64,000 nucleotides of DNA from JAGPCK01 sp041675505 (GTDB taxonomy: Bacteria; Bacteroidota; Bacteroidia; UKL13-3). A program made the translations under genes and the position numbers. How positions within the stretch are numbered: the stretch's first letter is position 1; every line of letters begins with the position of its first letter. A model generated the notes under the pieces. The model saw only the letters and a program-made list of their open reading frames with translations, did no database searches and was not told where the DNA came from. This document shows positions 1 through 8,786 of the stretch, in pieces. Where the stretch lies: the NCBI GenBank assembly GCA_041675505.1, contig JBAYTR010000001.1:281117-345116 (forward strand), given 5' to 3'.

Positions 1-642
1 ACGTTTAGGTAACTCAGCTTTTAATTTTTTCCCTGAACCATCGGTTAGCAAAAACTCAGCTGTTACTTTGTAGCTGAAAACGGTATTGAAGTTTTGTATT
101 TCCCTTTCGCGTTCCACAATCAATCTTACCGCAACAGATTGCACACGTCCGGCTGAAAGGCTTGGCTTTACTTTTTTCCAAAGTATGGGAGATATTTCAA
201 AACCCACCAAACGATCCAATACTCTGCGGGCTTGTTGTGCATTAACCAAATGCATATCAATACTGCGAGGGTTATCAATGGCTTTTAATATGGCCGGCTT
301 GGTAATTTCATGAAAAACAATTCTGCGGGTTTTGGATTCTTTCAACTCAAGCACCTGACTCAGATGCCAGGATATGGCCTCTCCTTCGCGGTCCTCGTCC
401 GATGCCAGCCAGATAAGGTCACTGTCATCTGCCAGTTTTTTCAGCTCTTTTACCAACTGCTTCTTATCGGGATCTACTTCATAAGAAGGCAAAAAATTAT
501 TCTTAATGTCAATGGCACTATCGCCTTTTGCCAAGTCGCGAATATGGCCGTAGCATGACTTTACAGTAAAGTCCTTACCAAGAAACTTCTCTATGGTTTT
601 TGCCTTTGCAGGCGACTCAACAATCACTAAATTTTTGGCCAT
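1..642 (-). CDS. topA: DNA topoisomerase I, N-terminal part (runs off the window)
   Basis: The first 214 codons of a type IA topoisomerase, which relaxes negatively supercoiled DNA through a 5'-phosphotyrosine intermediate. The protein starts MAKNLVIVESPAKAKTIEKF, the Toprim strand with its catalytic glutamate, and carries the DEDREGE metal-binding motif at about residue 100. The segment ending in LSAGRVQSVAVRLI is the conserved core entering the gate domain. The catalytic tyrosine and the C-terminal zinc fingers lie outside the window. The start is the ATG at 640-642, and no upstream in-frame alternative fits the family better. It is the last gene of a minus-strand run and lies 99 bp beyond the M43 protease gene. 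Confidence 0.97.
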   Translation of the reverse strand, partial: MAKNLVIVESPAKAKTIEKFLGKDFTVKSCYGHIRDLAKGDSAIDIKNNFLPSYEVDPDKKQLVKELKKLADDSDLIWLASDEDREGEAISWHLSQVLELKESKTRRIVFHEITKPAILKAIDNPRSIDMHLVNAQQARRVLDRLVGFEISPILWKKVKPSLSAGRVQSVAVRLIVEREREIQNFNTVFSYKVTAEFLLTDGSGKKLKAELPKR

Positions 643-672
643 TCGGTTTATGTTATTAAAACTAAAAAGGGC

Positions 673-695
673 AAATAAACAGTATTTGTTTATTT
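673..695. repeat. Perfect 8-bp inverted repeat upstream of topA
   Basis: The arms AAATAAAC (673-680) and GTTTATTT (688-695) flank a 7-nt spacer. The repeat lies between the stop of the M43 protease gene and the topA start. It is AT-rich and lacks a T-run on the minus strand, so it could be a weak terminator for the protease gene or a protein-binding site in front of topA. Neither is proven. Confidence 0.45.
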
Positions 696-741
696 ACCCA
701 ACTTGTAATTTTTAAAAAATAGGTTAAAGCACCTCTATTTC

Positions 742-2616
742 TTATCTGGAAATCAGCAGTTTAGAAATATGTTGTTGTGCTCCTGCCTGTAGGCGGATCA
801 AATATACACCTTCAGGCAATACCGCACCGTGTATTATATCACTAAGTTTTACTCCTTGTTTACCCGGTTGCTGGTTTCCCAACTCTATACTTCCTACTTC
901 AATACCCGTCATGTTGTATACAGCAGCCCTTACGTTTTGCTGTGAAATAAGATTGTAGTGTACTTCTGCATCACCTGCAGCAGGGTTTGGAAATACCTGT
1001 ACATTATTCAGCAAAGGCTCAACAAACTCAGTACCTACTTTTACATTTCCAATGTTTATATCATCAATAAAAATGTTGTTCCCTCTTTGGTAGGTAAACT
1101 CCACTCTGAACATTACATTGTTGGTTTTGTAAGGAGTTGCATTAAGCGTAAAGGATTTCCACTGTGATTTTGATGTAGGGTAAAATGCTGTAGGTTGAGC
1201 AACACTGGTGTTCAGTTGCAAACCCCCCACTCTTAATATGTTTGTCCAAGTTAATCCGCAATTGTTACTTACATACACCGATAAGGTATCCGTATAAGTA
1301 GCTATCCTTTGAGTATAGGCTACATTAAAATTAAAGTACAAGTTATTCACCACTGAATAGTTGGTTGAAGGAGTATAAAAGTTGTAGGTGTACCTGGTCC
1401 ATGAAGAAGGGTGGTAAAAAGAGGGAAGATAGATACATTTAAGACCGTTATAGCTGGCCGAGTCAGTAACTCTCCAACCGTATGCATTACCGCCCAGATT
1501 TTCTAACTCCCAGTTAGGAGAAAGAGTAAAGCCATTCGCCAAACTTTCAAACCCTTCATTTACCGGAGGGGTAGCTGTGCTGGCCGGAACAGTATATCCC
1601 TGAACACCTGTGGTAGTAAGGTTGGAGGCAGAATATAAAGTAGCATAGTAGGTAGACAGTGATGTGTTCATCCTATCGCGCTGCCCAATTGTGAACAAAG
1701 CCTGGCAATCACCATCAGTATAATCCATGTAATTCTGTAACATATCCGGCTTATCTCCACCCGGGTCATTGGTACAGGTATTTCTGGAAGGCGAACAACT
1801 GCCAAAGTTTTGATCTGCTGCTGGTGGGGTATCCCCAACTGCATCACCTCCTTGAAAGGAACTGGAACATCCATCCTGAAATGTGTGAAACAAACTAAAA
1901 CAATGTCCTACTTCGTGGGTAAGTGTGCGGCCTCCTTTAGCTTTGGAACTTGTACCGATAGTACCTACATAATCTGCTCTGATAACTACACCACGGGTTG
2001 AACTTGCTCCCGACCAAGGGAACTGGGCATATCCCAAGGTAGTAGTGTTCGGGTCATTGTCACGGTCTTCAATCTGAGCCACAACAAAAATATTAAAATA
2101 CTTTCCGTTTCTCCAGGAAGAGGGAACCAAAGACTTTACGTTGTCGCTTGCATTAGTAGAAAGTGTGGAGTAAACTCGGTTAATCCCATCAAAGCAGTTG
2201 CCGCTGGGGTCTCTGTTGGCTAAACGAAACTCTATTTCGCAATCAGCAGCAAGAGGCGCAAACATAGGATCAATTGAAGTTTTGTTGGGGTTGAGCAACC
2301 TGAAATCCTCGTTCAGAATACGCATTTGATCGTCAATCTGTTCTTTAGAAATATTTTCCCTTCCATTCACATGAATAATATGGAATACTACCGGAATAAT
2401 TCTTACTGTGCCGTTGGCTTTTGTTTTAGCATTAGCGGTGGCTTGTACTTCTTTAGTAAATCTTTCTTCTTCCAGTTTTATGGCCGGATTAGCGGCAACC
2501 TGTTGTTCATACACATGATCGGTTAAACAACGGTGCGGATTTTTGGCTTCCTGCGCTAACAAGCTGGTAACTGTAAACGTTAAAGCGGAAAAAAGTGTTA
2601 ATGTATACTTCATCAT
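742..2616 (-). CDS. Secreted M43 (pappalysin-like) zinc metalloprotease with T9SS tail
   Basis: This 624-residue secreted protease begins with a signal peptide ending near LLAQ. The zinc site HEVGHCFSLFH is at about residues 235-245, with the Met-turn NYMDY about 60 residues later; both are typical of M43 cytophagalysin/pappalysin peptidases. A MAM/jelly-roll-like region follows (about 350-530). The last ~80 residues start at VFPNPAAG and end KLLISR, a type A sorting domain cleaved during T9SS export. It therefore probably acts outside the cell or anchored on the surface, with unknown substrate. A paralogue lies at 56014-58140 inside the copper operon. On the minus strand, TATTTTTG about 19 nt before the ATG is a candidate -7 element. 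Confidence 0.93.
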   Translation of the reverse strand: MMKYTLTLFSALTFTVTSLLAQEAKNPHRCLTDHVYEQQVAANPAIKLEEERFTKEVQATANAKTKANGTVRIIPVVFHIIHVNGRENISKEQIDDQMRILNEDFRLLNPNKTSIDPMFAPLAADCEIEFRLANRDPSGNCFDGINRVYSTLSTNASDNVKSLVPSSWRNGKYFNIFVVAQIEDRDNDPNTTTLGYAQFPWSGASSTRGVVIRADYVGTIGTSSKAKGGRTLTHEVGHCFSLFHTFQDGCSSSFQGGDAVGDTPPAADQNFGSCSPSRNTCTNDPGGDKPDMLQNYMDYTDGDCQALFTIGQRDRMNTSLSTYYATLYSASNLTTTGVQGYTVPASTATPPVNEGFESLANGFTLSPNWELENLGGNAYGWRVTDSASYNGLKCIYLPSFYHPSSWTRYTYNFYTPSTNYSVVNNLYFNFNVAYTQRIATYTDTLSVYVSNNCGLTWTNILRVGGLQLNTSVAQPTAFYPTSKSQWKSFTLNATPYKTNNVMFRVEFTYQRGNNIFIDDINIGNVKVGTEFVEPLLNNVQVFPNPAAGDAEVHYNLISQQNVRAAVYNMTGIEVGSIELGNQQPGKQGVKLSDIIHGAVLPEGVYLIRLQAGAQQHISKLLISR

Positions 2617-2680
2617 AAATTTTAAAAGCGAGCAAAAATAGTCAAGTTAATAAATTAAAAAAATACAGATTTTCAATACG

Positions 2681-3763
2681 TTATTCCATTTTTGAGAGTT
2701 TTTCAAGCAAGAAAGCATCTGCTATAACCAATGCGGCAAGAGCCTCAACAATGGGTACCGCCCTTGGCACCACACAGGCATCGTGCCTGCCGCTTACTTG
2801 CATTATCACTTCTTCTCCCTTACTATTTACAGACTCCTGTGGAAGCATAATAGTTGCAACGGGCTTAAAAGCAACCCTGAAGTAGATGTCGCTACCTGTT
2901 GATATTCCGCCTTGTATGCCACCGGAAAAGTTTGTTGCGGTAGTTATTTTACCCTCTTCAGACACAAATGCATCATTATGAACTGAACCCCTCATCGCAG
3001 CAGCCGCAAAACCTGATCCGTACTCAAATCCTTTTACTGCATTTAAACTAAGCATAGCCTTGGCTAGGTTAGATTGCAGCTTGTCAAAAAGCGGCTCACC
3101 CAATCCAACAGGAGTGTTGAGAATTACACCTGTAATCACTCCGCCACAGGTATCTCCTTGTGCTTTTATTTCATCCAGGTAGGCCGACATACGAGCTGAT
3201 GTTTCTTTATCAGGACAACATACTAAACTGTTTTCTGTTTCACTGAGGTTGACTTCAGTATAATTTTTCTGCAGTTGTATCTCTCCTATTTGCGAAACAT
3301 AGGCTCTTATATTTATGCCCTGCTGCCTTAACAGCAATTTCGCAATGGCTCCTGCGGCAACCCAGCCTGTGGTGATACGCGCAGATGAGCGGCCACCACC
3401 GCGATAGTCACGCACGCCATATTTTGTTTCATAAGTAAAATCAGCATGTGAGAGCCGAAACTTGTCTTTTATTGCTTCGTAATCTTTAGGCCTGGCATCT
3501 GTGTTCGGAATAAATATAGCGATTGGCGCTCCGGTACTCTTACCTTCAAATACTCCGGATAAAATTTGAAACTCGTCCTTTTCATTTCTTGACGAGGCAA
3601 AAGAAGTTTGTGCCGTTTTTCTGCGACCTAATTCAGCGGCAATAAAGGTCTCGTCAATACCAAGTCCGGCAGGGCAACCATCAATAACCACACCTATGCC
3701 TGAACCATGTGATTCACCAAATGAGGTAACGGTAAAAATTTTTCCAAATGAATTTGAACCCAT
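2681..3763 (-). CDS. aroC: Chorismate synthase
   Basis: Converts 5-enolpyruvylshikimate-3-phosphate to chorismate, the last step of the shikimate pathway, using reduced FMN. At 360 residues it has the usual length. The family signatures are visible in order: FGESHGSGIG near residue 15, RGGGRSSARITTGWVAAGA near 120-140, and SGRHDACVVPRAVPIVEA near 325-342. The start MGSNSFGKIFTV gives the standard N-terminus. It follows aroA by 23 bp on the same strand, so aroB-aroA-aroC form a compact operon for three non-consecutive steps of aromatic amino-acid synthesis. Confidence 0.98.
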   Translation of the reverse strand: MGSNSFGKIFTVTSFGESHGSGIGVVIDGCPAGLGIDETFIAAELGRRKTAQTSFASSRNEKDEFQILSGVFEGKSTGAPIAIFIPNTDARPKDYEAIKDKFRLSHADFTYETKYGVRDYRGGGRSSARITTGWVAAGAIAKLLLRQQGINIRAYVSQIGEIQLQKNYTEVNLSETENSLVCCPDKETSARMSAYLDEIKAQGDTCGGVITGVILNTPVGLGEPLFDKLQSNLAKAMLSLNAVKGFEYGSGFAAAAMRGSVHNDAFVSEEGKITTATNFSGGIQGGISTGSDIYFRVAFKPVATIMLPQESVNSKGEEVIMQVSGRHDACVVPRAVPIVEALAALVIADAFLLEKLSKME

Positions 3764-3786
3764 AAACTGTAAACAAACATACGCTA

Positions 3787-5028
3787 TCAGAGTTCATTGT
3801 ACAAAAAACCTGCCTCCTGCATTTGCTGCCAAAAAGCCGGATATGATTTTTGAACAACTTCAGGGTGCTGAATAACAACACTTTCTGCCAATGCCGTAAA
3901 AGCACTCCAACTCATAGCCAGCCGGTGATCTTGGTATGTTTTAAATCCTGAAAAATCCATGACAGGTTGATTGTGACAGGATAGGGTAAATTTGTCGGGT
4001 TCTGTAGCAATCAATTTACAACCCACTTTGAACAATTCTTTTTGCAAGGCATCAATGCGGTCACTTTCTTTTAAGCGCAAATGAGCCACACCCTCCAACT
4101 CTGCACTAACTCTTTTCACGGCACACAATGCCGCCATGGCCGGCACCAAATCAGGCACTGAGCTAAAGTTATATTTCCAATGAGCCGGAATTGGTAACTT
4201 TTTTTTTGTTAAGACAACACCTTGTGCATTTTCTTGTGTTCCTATACCGAAGTCTTCCATGATATCAGCAACGGCTGCATCTCCTTGTGCTGAATTAAGA
4301 CGTAGCCCGGCAAACCTGATTTGCTCCATAGGCAATACCGCAGCCAGCATATACCAAAATACTGCGGAAGACCAATCGCACTCTTCAGAGAGGGGGACAC
4401 CTGCTTTATACTTTTGCTGTTTTACAATAAGCGTATTTTTTTGTTGTGTCACCTGCACACCAAAGCGAGACATTACCGCCAGAGTAAGTTGTGTGTACGA
4501 AGCAGAAACCTGGTTTCCGTCCAAATGAAGTATCAAGCCTTTTTCAAAATAAGGAGCCACCATCAACAAGGCTGAAACAAACTGACTGCTGATATTGGCC
4601 GGTATATTTATTTCTCCTCCGCGCATCTGTGCAGGTGAAATAAGTAAAGGAGCAAAACCTTCTTTATTGGTGCAGCTAATCTGTGCCCCGCATTCGCGCA
4701 GCGCACTAATCAGTGGTTCTAAAGGCCGTTCATGCAGGCGCTCGGTTCCGGTTAACAGAACAGGCTTTGTTGTGAGTGAACAGGCAGCCGTCAAAAAACG
4801 CAATGCTGTTCCGGCATCTTCTACTTGTTTAGTTTCATCAGCTCCTGTTAAGGCACGATGCAACACAAGTGAATCATTGGCTATATCTAAACTATTGAAC
4901 GAATGTAACACGCTGGAAATATCATCACCCGCCAGGTGTTTGATTATGAGCTCCCGGTTGAGCACACTTTTAGAAAGCGGAAGTTGAACGGAATAATTAA
5001 GCGGATGCTCCGGTTTGGTTAGCCGCAT
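3787..5028 (-). CDS. aroA: 3-phosphoshikimate 1-carboxyvinyltransferase (EPSP synthase)
   Basis: Transfers enolpyruvate from phosphoenolpyruvate to shikimate-3-phosphate, the sixth shikimate step. The 413-residue protein shows the substrate-binding PLSKSVLNRELI near residue 17, DAGTALRFLTA near 71 (the usual NAGTAxR has a D in first place), HLRLKESDR near 320 and TYQDHRLAMS near 370. It is somewhat shorter than the ~430-residue enterobacterial enzyme, as is common in Bacteroidota. Its 5' end overlaps the end of aroB by 32 bp, implying translational coupling. The upstream partner aroB and downstream aroC complete the operon. Confidence 0.97.
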   Translation of the reverse strand: MRLTKPEHPLNYSVQLPLSKSVLNRELIIKHLAGDDISSVLHSFNSLDIANDSLVLHRALTGADETKQVEDAGTALRFLTAACSLTTKPVLLTGTERLHERPLEPLISALRECGAQISCTNKEGFAPLLISPAQMRGGEINIPANISSQFVSALLMVAPYFEKGLILHLDGNQVSASYTQLTLAVMSRFGVQVTQQKNTLIVKQQKYKAGVPLSEECDWSSAVFWYMLAAVLPMEQIRFAGLRLNSAQGDAAVADIMEDFGIGTQENAQGVVLTKKKLPIPAHWKYNFSSVPDLVPAMAALCAVKRVSAELEGVAHLRLKESDRIDALQKELFKVGCKLIATEPDKFTLSCHNQPVMDFSGFKTYQDHRLAMSWSAFTALAESVVIQHPEVVQKSYPAFWQQMQEAGFLYNEL

Positions 5029-6085
5029 ATTGTTGCTGGTAATAGTGCAACGAATCTAAGATAATACTCTCAGATGTGGTTTGATTAATCACGGGTTTTC
5101 CTATTTTTTTGAGCAAGCTGAAATGAATCAGGTCCTCTTCATTTTTTTTATCGTTGCGCATCAGATCCAACAACTCTTTTTTATCTGCCTTGTAAAGTTG
5201 ATAAACCGGGAAATTTGCGAAGATGTATGCTGTGATATCCTGCAAATCATCCTTTGATAAGCCACAAAGCTCATGTGATAACCATGCTTCACACACCATA
5301 CCCACAGCAATGGCCTCACCGTGCAACAAAGCATGTGCATCATAGCGCATGGAATATGATTCTATAGCATGCCCGATGGTGTGGCCAAAGTTGAGCACTT
5401 TACGCAATCCTTTCTCCTGCGGATCTTTGTTTACTATTTCACGTTTCGTTTTTACAGATCGGTTAATCATGTTCTCCAGCTTATCATCCAACTGCAACTT
5501 CATTTTTTTGAACTTGTTCCAGTCTTCCCTGTCGCTGATTAATGCATGCTTGGCCATTTCAGCCACACCGGCCACAAACTGCCGGTTATCCAATGTTTGC
5601 AGAAAGGGCGGATAAATGAAAATTGCTTTGGGGTGACTAAATGCCCCGACAGAATTTTTGTAGTAGTTCAGGTCGATACCAACCTTTCCTCCTATGGAAG
5701 CGTCAACCATACCCAATAACGTAGTGGGCATATTGATAAAGTCTATACCACGTTTATAAGTAGCCGCACAAAAGCCTCCGATATCAGTTACCGAACCACC
5801 ACCCAGATTAATGAGTACCGATTTACGGTCGGCATAATGAGAAGCCAGTTCACCCCAGATAACTTCGCAGTTCTTAAGGTTCTTGGCATTGGAACCTGCT
5901 TCTATTTCAATCAACTTAAAATCAATGAGATTACTACTCAATTCGGGCAGACAGAGTAACTTAGTGTGAGTATCGGCCAATACAAATACAGAGGAGTAAT
6001 CCTCTTCAATAATGTATTGAAAAAGAAACTCCAACGTAGAATTTCCGCTGTAAATGTTGTACTCTTTTGACTCGTAAACTTTCAA
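4997..6085 (-). CDS. aroB: 3-dehydroquinate synthase
   Basis: Cyclises DAHP to 3-dehydroquinate, the second shikimate step, with NAD and a divalent metal. At 362 residues it has the family length. It contains LGGGSVTDIGGF near residue 95, the TTLLGMVDASIGGKVGID core near 121-138, NFGHTIGHA near 235 and LHGEAIAVGM near 255, including metal-ligand histidines. The start codon is TTG at 6083-6085. The in-frame upstream codons are TAC, ACA and then a TAA stop, so no ATG is available without losing the conserved N-terminus. It is the first gene of the aroB-aroA-aroC operon and is divergent from proline dehydrogenase. Confidence 0.96.
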   Translation of the reverse strand: MKVYESKEYNIYSGNSTLEFLFQYIIEEDYSSVFVLADTHTKLLCLPELSSNLIDFKLIEIEAGSNAKNLKNCEVIWGELASHYADRKSVLINLGGGSVTDIGGFCAATYKRGIDFINMPTTLLGMVDASIGGKVGIDLNYYKNSVGAFSHPKAIFIYPPFLQTLDNRQFVAGVAEMAKHALISDREDWNKFKKMKLQLDDKLENMINRSVKTKREIVNKDPQEKGLRKVLNFGHTIGHAIESYSMRYDAHALLHGEAIAVGMVCEAWLSHELCGLSKDDLQDITAYIFANFPVYQLYKADKKELLDLMRNDKKNEEDLIHFSLLKKIGKPVINQTTSESIILDSLHYYQQQYAANQTGASA

Positions 6086-6099
6086 GTATGTTTAATTGT

Positions 6100-6107
6100 T
6101 ACCTTTG
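6100..6107 (+). promoter_or_regulatory. Bacteroidota -7 element for proline dehydrogenase
   Basis: TACCTTTG matches the TAnnTTTG -7 consensus and points rightwards, with transcription expected to begin near 6112, about 60 nt before the proline dehydrogenase ATG. No good TTG at the -33 distance is visible, so the assignment is moderate. Confidence 0.5.
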
Positions 6108-6173
6108 CACGGCAAAGTTGAATGATTCGCTTTGATTTAACAATACGTTTACCACTTATTCAAAAAATTTAAC

Positions 6174-7352
6174 ATGAGTTCGCCATTATCCTTTTCTGAT
6201 ACTGCCATCGCATTTGAATCAAGAAGCAACGATGATTTAAAAAGAGCCCACATGCTTTTTAAGGCCATTGGGTATAACTGGTTGGTACAAATGGGTCCCG
6301 GGCTGGTGCAATTATCGTATGCCCTTCGCTTACCCATTGAGGGCATCATCCGCAAAACCATTTTTAAACAGTTTTGCGGAGGGGAATCTATCGATGATTG
6401 TGAAAATACGATAAACGAGTTGTGGAACTACCGTATAGGTACAATTCTCGACTATTCTGTTGAGGGTGAAGAAAAAGAAGAGGTATTTGATGCTACCACA
6501 GAAGAAATTATCCGCACCATTCAAAAGGCGGCCGGAAACGAAATGATTCCTTTCAGTGTATTTAAAATGACTGGCATAGCACGTTTTCATCTGTTGTTTC
6601 GTATAAATTCCCACAACCAACTCGAACAAAAAGAAACAGAAGAGTACAATAAAGTAAAAGAACGTTTAGACAGAATATGTAAAGCGGCTCATGATAATAA
6701 TGTTCGTCTTTTTATTGATGCAGAGGAGAGCTGGATACAGGATACTATAGACAGTTTGTCTCGCGCCATGATGCTTAAATACAACAAAGAAAAACCTATT
6801 GTATACAATACCATTCAACTTTACCGGCATGACAGACTGGAGTTTTTGAAGAGGAGTTTTTCTGATGCTAAAATTAACCACTACTACCTGGGCACCAAAT
6901 TAGTTCGAGGAGCTTACATGGAAAAAGAGCGCGAACGTGCAGATGACAAAGTGTACGACTCTCCGATACAACCCAATAAAACGTCAACCGACAGAGACTA
7001 CAATGAAGCCTTGCGTTTTTGCATAAAACACATAGATGTAATTGCGCTTTGTGCCGGCACACATAATGAAGACAGCAGCCAGTTACTGGTTAATTTGATG
7101 CAGGAAAACAACATTGCTCCAAACGACAAACGAATATATTTTTCTCAGTTACTGGGTATGAGTGACCACCTGAGCTATAACCTGAGCCATGCCGGTTACA
7201 ATGTTGCCAAGTATGTACCTTACGGACCTGTTAAAGCAGTATTACCTTATCTGGTGCGTAGGGCACAGGAAAATACCAGTGTGAAAGGTCAAACAGGGCG
7301 CGAGTTATCTTTGATTAAAACTGAGTTAAAACGCAGGCAAGCTGAAAAATAA
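6174..7352 (+). CDS. Proline dehydrogenase (monofunctional, FAD-dependent)
   Basis: Oxidises proline to pyrroline-5-carboxylate with FAD as acceptor, feeding electrons to the quinone pool. The 392-residue protein is the single-domain eukaryote-like form rather than the PutA fusion. Diagnostic motifs are YNTIQLYRHDRLEFL near 200-215, KLVRGAYMEKERE near 240-252, CAGTHNEDS near 295-305, and the substrate-binding RRAQENTSV near 365-373. The separate P5C dehydrogenase is not in the window. The gene stands alone between divergent aroB and a convergent small gene, with a hairpin plus T-run just after its stop. Confidence 0.95.
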   Translation: MSSPLSFSDTAIAFESRSNDDLKRAHMLFKAIGYNWLVQMGPGLVQLSYALRLPIEGIIRKTIFKQFCGGESIDDCENTINELWNYRIGTILDYSVEGEEKEEVFDATTEEIIRTIQKAAGNEMIPFSVFKMTGIARFHLLFRINSHNQLEQKETEEYNKVKERLDRICKAAHDNNVRLFIDAEESWIQDTIDSLSRAMMLKYNKEKPIVYNTIQLYRHDRLEFLKRSFSDAKINHYYLGTKLVRGAYMEKERERADDKVYDSPIQPNKTSTDRDYNEALRFCIKHIDVIALCAGTHNEDSSQLLVNLMQENNIAPNDKRIYFSQLLGMSDHLSYNLSHAGYNVAKYVPYGPVKAVLPYLVRRAQENTSVKGQTGRELSLIKTELKRRQAEK

Positions 7353-7362
7353 TTCACAAGAA

Positions 7363-7385
7363 TTTTACCTAAGCAGGTAATTTTT
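7363..7385 (+). terminator. Probable terminator after proline dehydrogenase
   Basis: The hairpin TTACCT-AAGC-AGGTAA is followed by five Ts, starting 11 nt after the proline dehydrogenase stop. It overlaps the last codon of the convergent small gene and the arms are short, so it is a modest call. Confidence 0.55.
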
Positions 7386-7593
7386 GCTGTGAATTAAATT
7401 CATTAAAAACGTTTTCGATAATTTGTTTGTATGACTTGCCGAATTTACGCAAGCACCATTTTCGAAGTGCCAGTACCTCATCATACAACAACAGGTTTTT
7501 CACTGCTTTTTTTAATTCTTTTTCAAACAACTCTTTGTCAAAGCTTACACTTTTCAGAATTTTCTTACAGTAATTCAACATGGATGAGCGCAT
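7369..7593 (-). CDS. Small conserved-looking basic protein (74 aa), unknown function
   Basis: A 74-residue, lysine-rich, probably all-helical cytoplasmic protein without signal peptide or membrane segment. It starts MRSSMLNYCKKILKSVSF; a second ATG four codons later is an equally plausible start. I recall similar short proteins in other Bacteroidota but cannot name a family. It is supported as a real gene by a well-formed promoter 41 bp upstream on its own strand (7634-7663), giving a leader of about 37 nt. It is convergent with proline dehydrogenase, and its stop lies inside the shared hairpin. No function can be assigned. Confidence 0.7.
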   Translation of the reverse strand: MRSSMLNYCKKILKSVSFDKELFEKELKKAVKNLLLYDEVLALRKWCLRKFGKSYKQIIENVFNEFNSQQKLPA

Positions 7594-7633
7594 AGTTTAA
7601 AAGTTAGTAAGCACTCTATTGCAATTACCTTTC

Positions 7634-7663
7634 CAAAAGTACAGTCTCAAACAGGCCCGACAA
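7634..7663 (-). promoter_or_regulatory. Promoter of the 74-aa gene
   Basis: Read on the minus strand: TTG (7663-7661), a 19-nt spacer, then TACTTTTG (7641-7634). This is the consensus Bacteroidota sigma-factor arrangement. Confidence 0.7.
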
Positions 7664-7721
7664 CACTATAAAAGACGAAGTAACTGAATTTAACCGTGAA
7701 ACGAAATGAACAAGTGCATAA

Positions 7722-8744
7722 CTAACTCAAGGAGTCGGTCAGGTTTTTGATTTCTGTTCTGGCATCTGCCTGAGTATAAATAATACGGTAAACAGCATTA
7801 AGTATGGGCATATCAACTCCGTATTTTTCATTGATGCTGTACATGGATTTAGTAGCATAATAACCTTCGGCAATCATGCTCATTTCCAATTGTGCTGCTT
7901 TCACTGAATACCCTTTACCCAACATGTTACCAAATGTACGGTTGCGGCTGAATTGCGAATACGCAGTTACCAACAAATCACCCAGGTAAGCTGAATCGGT
8001 TACTTTACGGTGTTGCGGAAAAACCTTGTCAATAAAACGTTCAATTTCTTTAATGGCATTGGCAATAAGAACTGCCTGAAAATTATCCCCGTATCCTATT
8101 CCGTGGCATATACCGCTTGCAATCGCATAAATATTTTTAAGTACTGCGGCATACTCTGTTCCGAAAACATCTTCACTTTGAACCGTCTTGATGTAACGTC
8201 CTTTTATTATAGATGCGATGCATGCACAACGGTCACAATCCGTTCCGGCAATTGTAAGGTATGACAGTTTTTCAAGTGCCACTTCTTCAGCATGACAGGG
8301 GCCTGTTATTACCAGTAATTGATTTTTATCGGCAGTAAATCGTTCTTGAAAATATTCAGCCACCAAACAACTTTGTTGCGGCACAATACCTTTAATTGCT
8401 GAAACTATTGTTTTGCCTTTTAATTCTTCGGGGGTGAGTGTTGCAACTGCATCGTGAAGAAAAGCAGATGGAATAGCAAAAATTAATACATCAGCAACTC
8501 GAATGGTGTGGTGCAAATCTGCACTTACCTGCACAATCTCCGGATGAATTTCTACTGAACTGAGGTAACGTGGATTGTGACGATACTGCCTGATGTGGGA
8601 AGCAGTTTCCTCTCCCCTAACCCACCAGTGTATACCTGACACCAAATGCGAATTATAGGGCATATTATCGCTGAGAATTTTGACTAATGCTGTTCCCCAG
8701 CTACCTGCTCCTATAACTGCTATGTTTTTTGCCGCTTTCAACAC
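7722..8744 (-). CDS. gpsA: Glycerol-3-phosphate dehydrogenase [NAD(P)+]
   Basis: Reduces dihydroxyacetone phosphate to sn-glycerol-3-phosphate, the backbone for phospholipid synthesis, in the cytoplasm. The 340-residue protein has the Rossmann motif IGAGSWGTALVKIL near residue 10, ITGPCHAEEV near 145-154, EYAAVLKNIYAIASG near 196-210 containing the catalytic lysine, and GDLLVTAYSQFSRNR near 255-270. The start is GTG (8742-8744), immediately followed by a possible TTG. A CATATTTG element ends four bases before the GTG, suggesting a leaderless or nearly leaderless message. The next gene upstream on the strand is separated by the pump genes' downstream end. Confidence 0.96.
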   Translation of the reverse strand: MLKAAKNIAVIGAGSWGTALVKILSDNMPYNSHLVSGIHWWVRGEETASHIRQYRHNPRYLSSVEIHPEIVQVSADLHHTIRVADVLIFAIPSAFLHDAVATLTPEELKGKTIVSAIKGIVPQQSCLVAEYFQERFTADKNQLLVITGPCHAEEVALEKLSYLTIAGTDCDRCACIASIIKGRYIKTVQSEDVFGTEYAAVLKNIYAIASGICHGIGYGDNFQAVLIANAIKEIERFIDKVFPQHRKVTDSAYLGDLLVTAYSQFSRNRTFGNMLGKGYSVKAAQLEMSMIAEGYYATKSMYSINEKYGVDMPILNAVYRIIYTQADARTEIKNLTDSLS

Positions 8745-8786
8745 GCGACAAATATGCGATTTTTACTCAAAAAACAGGGGCAATTT